Assembly: GCF_002027705.1 (NCBI RefSeq)
Contig: NZ_MBTG01000007.1
Location: forward strand, 1-64,000
Source of the DNA: Paenibacillus ferrarius
GTDB lineage: Bacteria > Bacillota > Bacilli > Paenibacillales > NBRC-103111
Direction of reading: 5' to 3'
DNA: 64,000 nucleotides
In this document: positions 26,722-36,552 of the stretch, one piece after another
Layout: each line of letters starts with the position of its first letter
Numbering within the stretch: position 1 is the first letter of the stretch
The notes under the pieces: generated by a model
The model's database searches: none
What the model saw: the letters and a program-made list of their open reading frames with translations, nothing else
What the model was told of the DNA's origin: nothing
Program-made: the position numbers and the translations under genes

Positions 26722-27516
26722 TTACCCTCCCTGTACAAATAAACGTGTTTTGGATTTCACCCATAGGGCATAAATCGGAATAATTAACAGCAAGAACCAG
26801 ACAGCTTGGATGCCCAGGCTAGATACGATCTCAGAGCCTGTAATTTTCCCAGTAAACGTAGCGCTCGGCAGGTAAGTAATCGCTTGAAACGGCAGCCACT
26901 TCAGAAGTGATCCGAACCAACCTGGGAAAAAGGTAACTGGGATAATTAAACCGGAGAATAGATCTACGGCAATGCGTTTCATCCGCATCAAGCCTTCATT
27001 ATTTTCCAAAAAGAAGGCAAACAAGCCGGTAATAATATTGAGCTGCGTATTAATCAGGAAGCTGAAAAACAACATCACGAAGTAAATCGTCCATAATCCC
27101 GGGTCTGTCGGAAATTGAATCGGCAGCAGCAGCCAGATGAAGAGCATGCCTGGTGTTGTGAAGAGGAACAGCCGGAATACACCTTCACCCAGTCCCTGCA
27201 TCATTTTCACGAAAACGTAATTGTACGGACGAATGAATTGAATCGCTACGCTGCCATCGCGGATTTCGCTTGCGATTTCACGATCCAGATTATTGAAGTA
27301 AAAAGCGCGTCCCATCCAAGAAACGGCTACATAAGTTGTCATCTGTCCCAGCGTTAAGCCGCCAAGGATATCTTGCTCGCCATAAATGGCTTTATAAACA
27401 AAATAGTAAGAACCAATATTAAGAGCGTAAATCAAAATGCCGCTGTAGTAATTCACACGGTAGGCCAGCATCATGAGAAACCGCATGCGAACAACTTCTA
27501 AATAAGCACTAAGCAT
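26722..27516 (-). CDS. ABC-2 type exporter permease subunit
   Basis: 264 residues with six hydrophobic segments. The N-terminal stretch LEVVRMRFLMMLAYRVNYYSG and the loop DREIASEIRDGSVAIQFIRP are typical of the first permease in this three-gene exporter type. Its start overlaps the ATPase gene by 8 nt, showing coupling. It would form a heterodimer with the downstream permease. Substrate unknown. Confidence 0.85.
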   Translation of the reverse strand: MLSAYLEVVRMRFLMMLAYRVNYYSGILIYALNIGSYYFVYKAIYGEQDILGGLTLGQMTTYVAVSWMGRAFYFNNLDREIASEIRDGSVAIQFIRPYNYVFVKMMQGLGEGVFRLFLFTTPGMLFIWLLLPIQFPTDPGLWTIYFVMLFFSFLINTQLNIITGLFAFFLENNEGLMRMKRIAVDLFSGLIIPVTFFPGWFGSLLKWLPFQAITYLPSATFTGKITGSEIVSSLGIQAVWFLLLIIPIYALWVKSKTRLFVQGG

Positions 27517-28564
27517 GGGAAGTGACTCCCTCTGGCTGTTCCGCTTCTTTGGGACGTTTCACATCGGCAGATCCTGACTTGTAGATTTCACGGACGATAT
27601 CGTCGGTATTCGTTTCATTGATCTTGATATCCTGGATTTGCAATACGCCGACGACGCGGCTCAGGACTTCAGAAACATTGGCGCGCTCATGAGGAATGAA
27701 GACTTTGGCGGATAATTCATTTTCTAGCTGCCAAGCGACATCCATGCCTAGCGTCAGCTCTTGAAGCCGAGCGAGTGTAATGGGATTTTCGAATTGGAGT
27801 ACGACTTCTTTGCCTTTGCCCCACTTCACTTTCAGTTCTTCCAGACCGCCATCATAAATAATTCGGCCATCATCCAGCATAATCACACGCGAGCAAAGAG
27901 CTTCAATGTCTTGCAAATCATGCGTGGTTAACAAAATCGTCGTTTCATACCGTTGATTCAGTGATTTGAGAAACTCGCGAATTTCGGTTTTGACAACGAT
28001 ATCCAGTCCAATGGTTGGCTCATCCAAGAACAAGATTGCTGGATTATGAAGAAGGGAAGCGGCTAGTTCACAGCGCATCCGCTGTCCTAGGCTCAATTTG
28101 CGTACAGGCCGCGACAATAAATCGGATAATTGCAGACGGTCAACAAGTTCATCCAGCCTTTTTTTGTAATCAGCTTCCGAAACACGGTACACTTTCTTCA
28201 ATAATTGAAAGGATTCTACAACGCCAATATCCCACCAAAGCTGGCTGCGCTGACCGAAAACAACACCGATCCCGGCCACGAACTTTTCACGCTCTTTAAA
28301 TGGAACAAAGCCGTTAACTTTGATATGTCCCGAGGTGGGTGCGAGAATGCCCGTAAGCATCTTGATCGTCGTCGACTTGCCCGCCCCATTTTCTCCAATA
28401 TATCCACAAATTTCGCCTTTTGGGATTTGAAAACTGATATCTTTCACAGCGGTGATATGTTTGTATTCTCTATGGAACAAATCTTGGAAAGCACCTTTTA
28501 AGCCCCCGCGGCTCTGCTGAACCTGGAAATCCTTGCGAAGTAAATCAACATCTATGGCTAACAT
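27509..28564 (-). CDS. NatA-like ABC transporter ATPase
   Basis: 351 residues from ATG 28564 (MLAIDVDLLRKDFQ), with AGGGGGG upstream. Walker A GENGAGKST, signature LSLGQRMRCELAASLL, Walker B ILFLDEPTIGLD and the switch His in LTTHD are intact. An unusually long N-terminal lead (SRGGLKGAFQDLFHREYKHITAV) is characteristic of the ATPase paired with DUF990 permeases. The C-terminal 100 residues form the regulatory extension. It heads the exporter operon and is divergent from the LCP gene. Confidence 0.9.
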   Translation of the reverse strand: MLAIDVDLLRKDFQVQQSRGGLKGAFQDLFHREYKHITAVKDISFQIPKGEICGYIGENGAGKSTTIKMLTGILAPTSGHIKVNGFVPFKEREKFVAGIGVVFGQRSQLWWDIGVVESFQLLKKVYRVSEADYKKRLDELVDRLQLSDLLSRPVRKLSLGQRMRCELAASLLHNPAILFLDEPTIGLDIVVKTEIREFLKSLNQRYETTILLTTHDLQDIEALCSRVIMLDDGRIIYDGGLEELKVKWGKGKEVVLQFENPITLARLQELTLGMDVAWQLENELSAKVFIPHERANVSEVLSRVVGVLQIQDIKINETNTDDIVREIYKSGSADVKRPKEAEQPEGVTSHA

Positions 28565-28762
28565 AAACGTCCCCCCTGTCCTTGTAGACTCGGCTACATA
28601 TTGCGGCAAAAAGCGCCTTAACTTGCTATCGAAGTTTCGTAGCATCTATAATATGGATCATAACGATGCATTGTAAAACAAAGTCACCAAACTCATGATA
28701 CATGAATTCTGTAAGAAAAAAAAGTACAGATTATATAACCCTTGAAAGGAGCCCAACATAAT

Positions 28763-29803
28763 TTGAAAATCGTAAAACGAACCTTGCTCCTGATAGCCTT
28801 GCTGCTTATGGTAGTAGCTGGTTATTATTCCTATTCTTTTTATCAATTTGCGAACAATATTAATCATAAATCCGAAACACCAAACGTTGGTGGCGGCACT
28901 ATGATTGCCCAGAGCATCAAAGATAAGGGCGAGAAATATACCCCTCCGAAGTGGGAAGGCAAACAGCGCGTGAACATCCTCCTCCTAGGCGGAGATTCGC
29001 GTGGAATGAAGAAAAATGAGCTTCCGCGCTCAGACAGCATCATGCTCGCATCGATTGACCCGGTCACCAAGAAAGCCCATCTGTTCTCCATCCTGCGTGA
29101 TACTTATGTCAAAATCCCCGGCGAAGGCGAGGACCGAATCAATACGGCGATTACGACAGGCGGTCCGAATTTGGCAATGAAAGCAGTCAGCGACTTGCTG
29201 GGCATCCCGATTCAGTACTATGTGTACACGGATTTCGTTGGCTTTATCGCACTTATTGACGCCGTTGGCGGCATCGACATTGATGTTGAAAAGGATATGA
29301 AATATTCCGATTCCGAGGACGATCATGTGTACGATATTAATTTGAAAAAAGGGATGCAGCATCTCGATGGCAAAACGGCCCTGCAATATGTCCGATTCCG
29401 TCATGATGCCTTGTCTGACTTCACGCGCACCGAAAGACAACGGAAGTTCTTAACCGCTGTTGTACAGAAAATGCAGACAACCTCTTCACTGATTAAGCTG
29501 CCAAAAATTCTGAATGCGATGGACCCCTACATTGATACTAATCTCGCTGTTGCGGACATGCTCAAGCTGGCTTCACTTGGCTATGAAGCCAAAGCAGACG
29601 GTATTGTCAGTTCCCAACTGCCGCCAAGCGACTTGTTAATTGAGAAAAATGTCCGCGGCGCAGAAGTCATTACGGCGAATAAAGAGAAGCTGCAGCAATA
29701 TGTGAAAGACTTATTCGCAGGAAAAGCGGAAGCCGACTCAGGTCCGACGAAGCCATCACCATCCCCTACACCAAAGTCGTCGGTGAAGACCACGAAGCAA
29801 TAA
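28763..29803 (+). CDS. LytR-CpsA-Psr family wall-polymer ligase
   Basis: 346 residues from TTG 28763, with AAAGGAG 12 nt upstream. One N-terminal membrane helix (6-26), then the LCP domain: LLLGGDSRG, RSDSIMLASIDP, FSILRDTYVKIPG, DRINTAI and FTRTERQRKFL include the conserved Asp and Arg residues that hold polyprenyl pyrophosphate. The domain attaches teichoic-acid or other glycopolymers to peptidoglycan. The Ser/Pro/Lys-rich tail (about 25 residues) is disordered. It lies 25 nt upstream of the aminomutase start. Confidence 0.92.
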   Translation: MKIVKRTLLLIALLLMVVAGYYSYSFYQFANNINHKSETPNVGGGTMIAQSIKDKGEKYTPPKWEGKQRVNILLLGGDSRGMKKNELPRSDSIMLASIDPVTKKAHLFSILRDTYVKIPGEGEDRINTAITTGGPNLAMKAVSDLLGIPIQYYVYTDFVGFIALIDAVGGIDIDVEKDMKYSDSEDDHVYDINLKKGMQHLDGKTALQYVRFRHDALSDFTRTERQRKFLTAVVQKMQTTSSLIKLPKILNAMDPYIDTNLAVADMLKLASLGYEAKADGIVSSQLPPSDLLIEKNVRGAEVITANKEKLQQYVKDLFAGKAEADSGPTKPSPSPTPKSSVKTTKQ

Positions 29804-29827
29804 TCAGGCAAAGGAATGATTCTTCTT

Positions 29828-31174
29828 ATGGAACGCAAACAATCTGAACTATTGTATCAAGAGGCACTTCAACATATTGTGGGCGGCGTCAATTCGCCTT
29901 CCCGCTCATTCAAGGCTGTCGGTGGCGGCGCCCCCGTCTTCATGAAGCGTGCGCAAGGCGCACACTTCTGGGATGTAGACGGCAATCGCTTCATTGACTA
30001 CCTCGCCGCCTACGGCCCTATCATTACCGGTCACGCGCATCCGCATGTGACCGAAGCGATTTGCCGCGCCGCACAGAACGGCACGCTGTACGGCACCCCG
30101 ACCGAACTCGAAATCGAGTTCGCCAAGATGCTGAAGTCCGCGATTCCCTCGCTGGACAAAGTACGCTTCGTCAACTCCGGCACTGAGGCCGTGATGACGA
30201 CGATCCGTGTGGCGCGCGCGTTCACGAAGCGCACCAAGCTCATTAAGTTCGCCGGGTGCTACCACGGCCACTCGGACCTAGTGCTCGTGGCCGCGGGCTC
30301 CGGGCCGTCCACGCTGGGCACGCCGGACAGCGCCGGCGTACCGGCGAGCATCGCGCAAGAGGTCATCACGGTGCCGTTCAACGACATTCCGGCACTGGAA
30401 GCCGCGCTTGCGCGCTGGGGTGAAGAGATCGCCGCGGTGATGGTGGAGCCCATCGTTGGCAACTTCGGCATGGTCATGCCCCATGCCGGCTACCTCGAGC
30501 AGCTCTGCGCAGCTGCTCGCAAACACGGCGCCCTCGTCATCTACGACGAGGTCATCACAGCGTTCCGCTTCCATTATGGAGCGGCACAAACCTATCTCGG
30601 CCTCCCCCTTGTGGAGGGCGGCACAGCCGAGGCGGCGGCGCGCTTCGCCGCCGTCGAGCCGGACCTTACGGCCCTCGGCAAAGTGATCGGCGGCGGACTG
30701 CCGATCGGTGCCTACGGGGGCCGCAAGGCCGTGATGGAGCAGGTCGCTCCGCTTGGACCTGCGTATCAAGCCGGCACGATGGCGGGAAATCCCGCCTCCA
30801 TCTCGGCCGGCATCGCCTGCCTGGAGGTGCTCCAGCAGGCTGGTGTCTACGCCAAGCTTGAACAGCTTGGCGCAACCTTAGCGGGTGGCATCGCAGAATC
30901 CGCCGCCCGGCACGGCATCCCTTTGACGCTGAATCGCATCGGCGGCGCCTTCTCCACCCACTTCTGCGACCACCCCGTCACGAACTTCGACGAAGCGCAG
31001 GATACGGATGGCGAACGCTTCGCAGATTTCTTCCGGCTCATGCTGGAACAAGGCATTAATCTCGCACCTTCCAAATATGAGGCTTGGTTTATGACGCTGG
31101 CCCATACCGATGACGATGTTGCGCAAACACTTGATGCCGCCGATAAAGCTTTCAAAACAATGAAAGCCCGCTAA
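29828..31174 (+). CDS. hemL: Glutamate-1-semialdehyde 2,1-aminomutase (HemL/GsaB)
   Basis: Makes 5-aminolevulinate, the first dedicated porphyrin precursor, using PLP. About 449 residues from ATG 29828 (MERKQSELL). PLP Lys in [12 protein letters not shown], the SGTEAV phosphate loop and the YDEVITAFR motif are present. A short Ala/Glu-rich insert ([12 protein letters not shown]) before the EPDLTALGK motif is unusual. Codons in the central part (about 30020-30840) are strongly GC-rich compared with both neighbours. No other hem gene is adjacent, so this could be the second GsaB-type copy found in many Bacilli. Confidence 0.93.
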   Translation: MERKQSELLYQEALQHIVGGVNSPSRSFKAVGGGAPVFMKRAQGAHFWDVDGNRFIDYLAAYGPIITGHAHPHVTEAICRAAQNGTLYGTPTELEIEFAKMLKSAIPSLDKVRFVNSGTEAVMTTIRVARAFTKRTKLIKFAGCYHGHSDLVLVAAGSGPSTLGTPDSAGVPASIAQEVITVPFNDIPALEAALARWGEEIAAVMVEPIVGNFGMVMPHAGYLEQLCAAARKHGALVIYDEVITAFRFHYGAAQTYLGLPLVEGGTAEAAARFAAVEPDLTALGKVIGGGLPIGAYGGRKAVMEQVAPLGPAYQAGTMAGNPASISAGIACLEVLQQAGVYAKLEQLGATLAGGIAESAARHGIPLTLNRIGGAFSTHFCDHPVTNFDEAQDTDGERFADFFRLMLEQGINLAPSKYEAWFMTLAHTDDDVAQTLDAADKAFKTMKAR

Positions 31175-31360
31175 TTTCATTTGACAAGCGCACTGGCGCA
31201 AAAATCCATATTTCCACACGATTTGCTTCCATTGGATTATTCAGACAAATGCATGCACATCAACCATCAAAGACCTGCCCTATATTTCTGCGGTTTCCTG
31301 ATCTGCAAGATTTCCTGCACAAACAATTATGATTTACCGAAACTGCCAACATGTCCCAGA

Positions 31361-31397
31361 AACGAACTATGATCCCACCTTGATCATAGTTCGTTCG
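31361..31397 (+). terminator. Terminator of the aminomutase gene
   Basis: Perfect arms ACGAACTATGATC/GATCATAGTTCGT around CCACCTT, followed by TCGTATTTT. It lies 190 nt past the stop codon; the stretch 31175-31360 between holds nothing clear. Confidence 0.7.
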
Positions 31398-31492
31398 TAT
31401 TTTAAGAACACCCCAAGCTAGGAATTATTGGGTTTTATTCAGTAATATACACAAAAGGTAACGCTTACATTCGTCTTTTCGTTCTGCAACTA

Positions 31493-31521
31493 TTGTCGGA
31501 TCAAGTTTTTCATGCTATTCT
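31493..31521 (+). promoter_or_regulatory. Putative sigma-A promoter of gltB
   Basis: TTGTCG (31493-31498) and TATTCT (31516-31521) are 17 nt apart. If used, it gives gltB a leader of about 340 nt, which contains the hairpin at 31581-31629, a small ORF and the start-site hairpin. Confidence 0.45.
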
Positions 31522-31580
31522 AAGATTACTTTTACCCTTTTCTTGAAAAGTCTTGTTTTCACAGTATTTTCCTAGAAAGT

Positions 31581-31629
31581 TAGGGCATGATTTACAAATT
31601 CAAGATTGAATTTTGTGTGTGATGCCCTA
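31581..31629 (+). other. Leader hairpin upstream of gltB
   Basis: Outer arms TAGGGCAT/ATGCCCTA and inner AAATTCA/TGAATTT form a bulged stem-loop within the gltB leader. No T run follows, so it is not a simple terminator. Confidence 0.5.
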
Positions 31630-31675
31630 CTTTAAGACGGGTCGAGTAGTGTCTCATTTTAAAGGAGTAACCCCT

Positions 31676-31741
31676 TTGAAATTGACATACTATTCAGGTA
31701 GATTGCATTTTTATTCATATTCGTGCATATTTCGGTTTTAA
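31676..31741 (+). CDS. Possible 21-residue leader peptide of gltB
   Basis: TTG 31676 to TAA 31739-31741. It is preceded by AAAGGAG 8 nt upstream, a good ribosome site. The peptide is rich in Tyr, Phe and Ser (starting MKLTYYSGR). It has no Gln or Glu run that would suggest attenuation by nitrogen supply. It may be a chance ORF. Confidence 0.25.
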   Translation: MKLTYYSGRLHFYSYSCIFRF

Positions 31742-31830
31742 CCCTTTTGTGGTTATTCCTCGAAAATGCTTAGAGTTGCGGGCTCAATAGTGCCAGAATG
31801 CAAAAAATGCAGTACAAGAGGAGTTTAAAT

Positions 31831-31871
31831 ATGTATGGGAGGTGACGGTCAGGCGACTGACCTGAGCAATG
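31831..31871 (+). promoter_or_regulatory. gltB translation-start region with hairpin between SD and start codon
   Basis: The sole strong Shine-Dalgarno near the gltB start (GGGAGG, 31837-31842) is 26 nt before ATG 31869. Between them is a perfect 6-bp hairpin with a GCGA loop (GGTCAG-GCGA-CTGACC, 31847-31862). Folded, it leaves 10 nt of effective spacing. The SD also lies inside a four-codon ORF (ATG 31831 to TGA 31843-31845) with its own GAGGAG site. No closer in-frame start exists, because TGA precedes the ATG by one codon. Confidence 0.6.
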
Positions 31872-34800
31872 AATGAAATTATGCGTAATGAAGGCCGTTT
31901 TCAAGATTTACTAGGAACTGAACACGACAGCTGCGGTATTATTTGTATTATTGAAAAGAACGGCCATCCTTCCCGTGATAACATCCAAAAAACGATTGAT
32001 GCGCTTGTCAAAATGGAACATCGTTCAGGTTTTATCAACGGCGAGGGCGATGGTTGCGGTATTTTAACAGATATTCCGCGTGCTCTTTGGGAAAAGAAAT
32101 TAACAGATGCGGGCCAAGACGGCAAACTTGCCTACGACAACCGTTTTTCTGTTGGACATATCTTTGTTCCGCGCAAACTTGACCTGACTGTTACCGAGAT
32201 CCAAAATGGCATTCGGGAGCTCTTCGCTTCACATGATGTGTCCATTATCCTTGAGCAAGAGAACCAAGTAGACAGCAGCGTTCTAGGACCTAACGGTTTG
32301 AACGATGAGCCTACGTTCTGGCAAATTGCCGGGATTAGCAACAAAACAGAAGGCCAAGTAGCTGATCACCTTTTTGAGCTGCACATCGCCATTGAAGACA
32401 AATACAATGTTCACGTAGCAACCCTTAGCAATGTAACTTCTGCTTACAAAGTGCTTGGAGCCGCAAGCATTCTTCCAAAATATTTCAACGATACCCGCGA
32501 TGCTTTATTTGCTTCCCAAGTTACCATCGGTCACAACCGTTACTCCACTAACACCTTATCCAGCTTCTTCCGTGTTCAACCGTTCTCTCTTCTTGGTCAC
32601 AATGGTGAAATCAATACCGTTAAAAAACTTCGTATTGAAGCCGACATGGTTGGCGTTCCGCTCGTAAGCGGCGGTTCTGACTCCCAAGACATGAACAGAA
32701 CGATTGAAACGTTCATCCACCGCTTTGGTTTATCCCTTTTTGAAGCGATGGAAATGGTATTCCCTCCTATTATTAATGAAATGAAACAATTCCGTCCGGA
32801 ACTTCAAGATTTATACGTCTACTATCGTCAAGTTTGGGGTCATTTTGCCCAAGGTCCTGCAGGGATCGTTTCCCGTTACGGCAATGAATGCATTTTCAGC
32901 GTAGATGCCCTCGGTCTTCGTCCGGTATGGATGGTAGAGAGCGATACTTCCCTGTATTTCTCCTCTGAGCAAGGCGTTATCACGGTTGGCGAGATGGTTG
33001 CTGATCCAAAACCGATTGCACCAGGTGAGAAAGTGGGCGTTGTGCTGACACCAGGCGAACACGTTCAAGTCATTCCTTACCATGAAGTTCAAATGTTAGT
33101 CTACGAGCGTGCAAGCAAACGTCTGAATATTGGCGGTCTTCGCAAATATCTGAATCCGACCAAAACAGATGCACAAGCTGAGCTCAACGATAACATTGTC
33201 GCAACGGATCAAGTGTACAGTGCATTCGGTTGGGACCGTGACGGTATTCAACATATCGAAACGATGTCCGAAACAGGTGCTGAACCAATCCGTTCCCTAG
33301 GTCACGATTCACCTCATGCTGCTCTTGCATGGGAGCGCCAGAATGTGCCTGACTTCATTAAAGAGAGCGTAGCCGTTGTTACCAACCCTGCGATTGACCG
33401 TGACCGTGAAATGGAGCATTTCTCAACACGTGTTATTGCCGGTACGCGTACCCCTGTTTATGCACAAGTAGATGAGAACCTGCGTCTTGAGCTGCTGGCT
33501 CCACTCGTGCTTGAAGGTACGAACGGTGTCGACAGTGAAGAACATTTGTCCCAGCCATCGTATGAGCAATTGCTTGCCTTGTTCCGTGCACAAGGGGATA
33601 ACAAAGTTGCCGTTCTTTCCGCTACTTTCGCAAGAGGAACTTCGCTCAGCGAAGGATTGGATAAATTAGCTGCTGACGCTATCTCCGCTGCTCGCAATGG
33701 CGCAGCCCTACTCGTTCTCGATGATGCTGACGCGCACCAGAATGATCGCTTGTGGTTGGAGCCGCACTTGGCTGTTTCCAAAATCGACATCGCACTTCGT
33801 GCCGAAAAACTAGGCTTTGGCGACAACCTTCGCCGTCATGTTACTTTGATCCTGCGTTCCGCTGCCATTCGCAGCCTGCATGATATTGCGGTTGCTTGCG
33901 GACTTGGAGCCGACGTTATTTCACCTTACCTGCTGTTCTCGACAGCTTCTGACAAAGAAGGCAACGCAGCAGCAGCACGCAAAGTATACGCAGCTCTATC
34001 CAAAGGCTTGGAGAAAGTCATCTCCACCATCGGTACACACGAGCTTCGCGGCTACACACGCTTCTTCTCCTCCATCGGCTTCCATCCGGAAGTTGCTGAG
34101 GTGCTCGATATCGTGAACTACTTGGGCAGCGAAAAAGCAGGAACAGGCTTCGCAGTGCTTGAAGCGGATGCTGAAGCTCGTTACAACGACTTCACGAATC
34201 CAAAAGCGAAAGCGGCGAAAAACTTCCGTTTCTTCCAACGTATGTGGAAAGCACTAGGCGATGCGGCATCCGGCACAGCTCCTTACAGCGACTACCGCGA
34301 CAAACTGCGTGAAGAAGAGAAGAAGAACCCGATTTCCATTCGTCATATTGCTGGGTTTAATGTAGAGAAAGCTTTGAGCGATGGTCGCAAAGCACTTGAC
34401 CCGTCTCAAGTTGATATCTCCATTGGCGGTCATTCCTTGCCGATGTTGATCTCTTCCATGTCCTTCGGTTCACAAAACGAAACAGCTTTCCGTGCCTACG
34501 CTGAAGCCGGCGATCGCCTGAACATGGTTACCATGAACGGCGAGGGCGGAGAGATTAAAGATATGCTTGGCCGTTACAAAACAACACGTGGCGCGCAAGT
34601 TGCATCCGGTCGTTTCGGTGTTAACATCGAGCTGGCTAACGCAGTAGCTTTCCTTGAGATCAAAATCGGTCAAGGGGCAAAACCAGGCGAAGGCGGTCAC
34701 TTGCCAGGTTCCAAAGTAACAGCGAAAATCGCTGCGGCTCGTAACGCAACCATCGGTTCTGACTTGATTTCGCCTTCCAACAACCACGATATTTATTCCA

Positions 34801-36419
34801 TCGAGGATTTGGCGCAAATCATTTCCGAGCTTAAAGAAGGTAGCGGTCGCAAAGCCAAAATCATCGTCAAAATCCCGGTTGTTCCTGGTATCGGTACGAT
34901 TGCAGTTGGTGTCGCCAAAGCAGGCGCTGACGTAATTACCCTCTCCGGCTTCGACGGCGGTACAGGGGCGGCTCGTATTCACTCCTTGACACATGTTGGT
35001 CTTCCAACAGAAATCGGAACGAAATTGGCACACGTTGCTTTGATTGAAGCTGGTCTTCGTCACCGCGTTGAGCTGTGGTCCGATGGCGGTCTCAAATCAG
35101 GTGCTGACGTTGTTAAAATGGTTATGCTCGGCGCAAACCGCGCAGGCTTTGGCAGTATCGCGATGCAATCGATCGGTTGTACCACTTGCCGTGGCTGTCA
35201 CTTGGATACTTGTCACGTTGGTATCGCAACACAAATCGATTCCATGGAAGAAGCCGAAGAGAAAGGTCTTCGTCGTTTCGTACCGCGTCAATTCGACGTC
35301 GCTGTTGACAGCTTGGTTCGTTTGTTCGGCGGTATCGGCGAAGAAGTTCGTGAAGTCGTTGCTTCCCTTGGTTTCAAAAGCTTACAAGAACTCGTTGGCC
35401 GTTCCGATCTATTGGAACAAATCAGCCACGTTGATCGCATTGATTTGTCCGACATTCTTCGTCCAGCTCCATTGCAGTTCATCTCGGCTGCAGAACGAGC
35501 AATGGAAGAAGCAGCTGTATCGTCCGATATCCGTATCGCGGCTGGCGCTGAAGGTCAAGAATTCTTCCCGGATTCCTTGGCATTGGATGCTCCAATCGTA
35601 CGCAACTGGTCCAAAGTGGATGCCGAGTCCCGTATTCTCGGAGCTCGTTACTCCAGCCATCGCGTAAGAGACCGCTTCGACGGCAGCTACGATGCATTGC
35701 CGACAGTGAAATTGAACTTGATCGATGGTTCCGTACCAGGTAACGGTCTGGCTGCATTCAATGCTCGCGGCGTAGACATTACCGTTCATGGCGGTGCTGA
35801 AGACGGTCTTGGTAAAATGGCCTTCGGCGGTAAAGTCGCCATCGTCAAAGCACTTGGCAAAAACAATACCTTCATCAATGGCAGCGTTGGTAAATCCTTC
35901 GGTTACGGCGCTCAAAAAGGTTTGTTCTTGATCCAAGGCAGCGCAGATACGCGTGCATGTATCCGTTTCTCCGGTGCTGACGTTGTATTCGGCGGCGAGA
36001 TCACGACACCACTTCAAGACGAACTCGGCGGACTTGCCGCTCGCGCCAACCTCAAAGGCTTCGCATTTGAGTACATGACAAACGGCCGTGCCGTTGTTAT
36101 GGGTGATCCAGGTCCATGGATCTGTGCAGGGATGACTGGTGGCGTAATTTACCAACGTCTCGTACCAGAAATGGGTCTTGATCAAGCAGCAATCGAACGT
36201 CGTATCGCCAAAGGTGCTAAAGTCAAACTTGAGACCATTGGTGTACAAAGCAAAAAAGATCTAACAGAATTGCTCACAGCTTACCACACTGAGCTCGCTA
36301 ACTCCGGTCAAGCCGAAGCAGCAGCTAAAGTCGAAGGTTTGCTAAGCAACCTCGAAGCTAACTTCATCCGGATTTCTCCGGTCAACATGCAAGCTGACCA
36401 ATCCGTTGCGACTGAATAG
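31869..36419 (+). CDS. gltB: Glutamate synthase large subunit
   Basis: 1516 residues. Makes glutamate from 2-oxoglutarate and glutamine-derived ammonia. N-terminal class II glutaminase: after propeptide cleavage Cys22 (HDSCGI) becomes the nucleophile. The FMN-binding synthase domain holds GAKPGEGGHLPG and SGFDGGTGA. The 3Fe-4S ligands are C-N5-C-N4-C (CTTCRGCHLDTC). The C terminus is the GXGXG beta-helix. No gltD follows, so its electron partner lies elsewhere or the enzyme is ferredoxin-type. An unusually long leader precedes it, suggesting post-transcriptional control. Confidence 0.97.
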   Translation: MNEIMRNEGRFQDLLGTEHDSCGIICIIEKNGHPSRDNIQKTIDALVKMEHRSGFINGEGDGCGILTDIPRALWEKKLTDAGQDGKLAYDNRFSVGHIFVPRKLDLTVTEIQNGIRELFASHDVSIILEQENQVDSSVLGPNGLNDEPTFWQIAGISNKTEGQVADHLFELHIAIEDKYNVHVATLSNVTSAYKVLGAASILPKYFNDTRDALFASQVTIGHNRYSTNTLSSFFRVQPFSLLGHNGEINTVKKLRIEADMVGVPLVSGGSDSQDMNRTIETFIHRFGLSLFEAMEMVFPPIINEMKQFRPELQDLYVYYRQVWGHFAQGPAGIVSRYGNECIFSVDALGLRPVWMVESDTSLYFSSEQGVITVGEMVADPKPIAPGEKVGVVLTPGEHVQVIPYHEVQMLVYERASKRLNIGGLRKYLNPTKTDAQAELNDNIVATDQVYSAFGWDRDGIQHIETMSETGAEPIRSLGHDSPHAALAWERQNVPDFIKESVAVVTNPAIDRDREMEHFSTRVIAGTRTPVYAQVDENLRLELLAPLVLEGTNGVDSEEHLSQPSYEQLLALFRAQGDNKVAVLSATFARGTSLSEGLDKLAADAISAARNGAALLVLDDADAHQNDRLWLEPHLAVSKIDIALRAEKLGFGDNLRRHVTLILRSAAIRSLHDIAVACGLGADVISPYLLFSTASDKEGNAAAARKVYAALSKGLEKVISTIGTHELRGYTRFFSSIGFHPEVAEVLDIVNYLGSEKAGTGFAVLEADAEARYNDFTNPKAKAAKNFRFFQRMWKALGDAASGTAPYSDYRDKLREEEKKNPISIRHIAGFNVEKALSDGRKALDPSQVDISIGGHSLPMLISSMSFGSQNETAFRAYAEAGDRLNMVTMNGEGGEIKDMLGRYKTTRGAQVASGRFGVNIELANAVAFLEIKIGQGAKPGEGGHLPGSKVTAKIAAARNATIGSDLISPSNNHDIYSIEDLAQIISELKEGSGRKAKIIVKIPVVPGIGTIAVGVAKAGADVITLSGFDGGTGAARIHSLTHVGLPTEIGTKLAHVALIEAGLRHRVELWSDGGLKSGADVVKMVMLGANRAGFGSIAMQSIGCTTCRGCHLDTCHVGIATQIDSMEEAEEKGLRRFVPRQFDVAVDSLVRLFGGIGEEVREVVASLGFKSLQELVGRSDLLEQISHVDRIDLSDILRPAPLQFISAAERAMEEAAVSSDIRIAAGAEGQEFFPDSLALDAPIVRNWSKVDAESRILGARYSSHRVRDRFDGSYDALPTVKLNLIDGSVPGNGLAAFNARGVDITVHGGAEDGLGKMAFGGKVAIVKALGKNNTFINGSVGKSFGYGAQKGLFLIQGSADTRACIRFSGADVVFGGEITTPLQDELGGLAARANLKGFAFEYMTNGRAVVMGDPGPWICAGMTGGVIYQRLVPEMGLDQAAIERRIAKGAKVKLETIGVQSKKDLTELLTAYHTELANSGQAEAAAKVEGLLSNLEANFIRISPVNMQADQSVATE

Positions 36420-36429
36420 ATCTTTCCAA

Positions 36430-36466
36430 ACTCCACAGGACCCTCACGGGTCTTGTGGAGTTTTTT
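36430..36466 (+). terminator. Terminator of gltB
   Basis: CTCCACA-G-GACC/GGTC-T-TGTGGAG stem followed by T6, 12 nt past the stop. Confidence 0.88.
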
Positions 36467-36552
36467 GCATACCGCTCGGCTGCATATTAACCGTTGCTGT
36501 TTCACACTTTATAAGAGCAGCACCCACCATATGACCAGGGAGGTTTCCAACC

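Noticed and set aside
31240..31330. Further degenerate copy of the four-hairpin element
   Set aside because: ACCTGC, CTGCGG and TTCCTGCAC words occur, but the spacing and arms do not match well enough.
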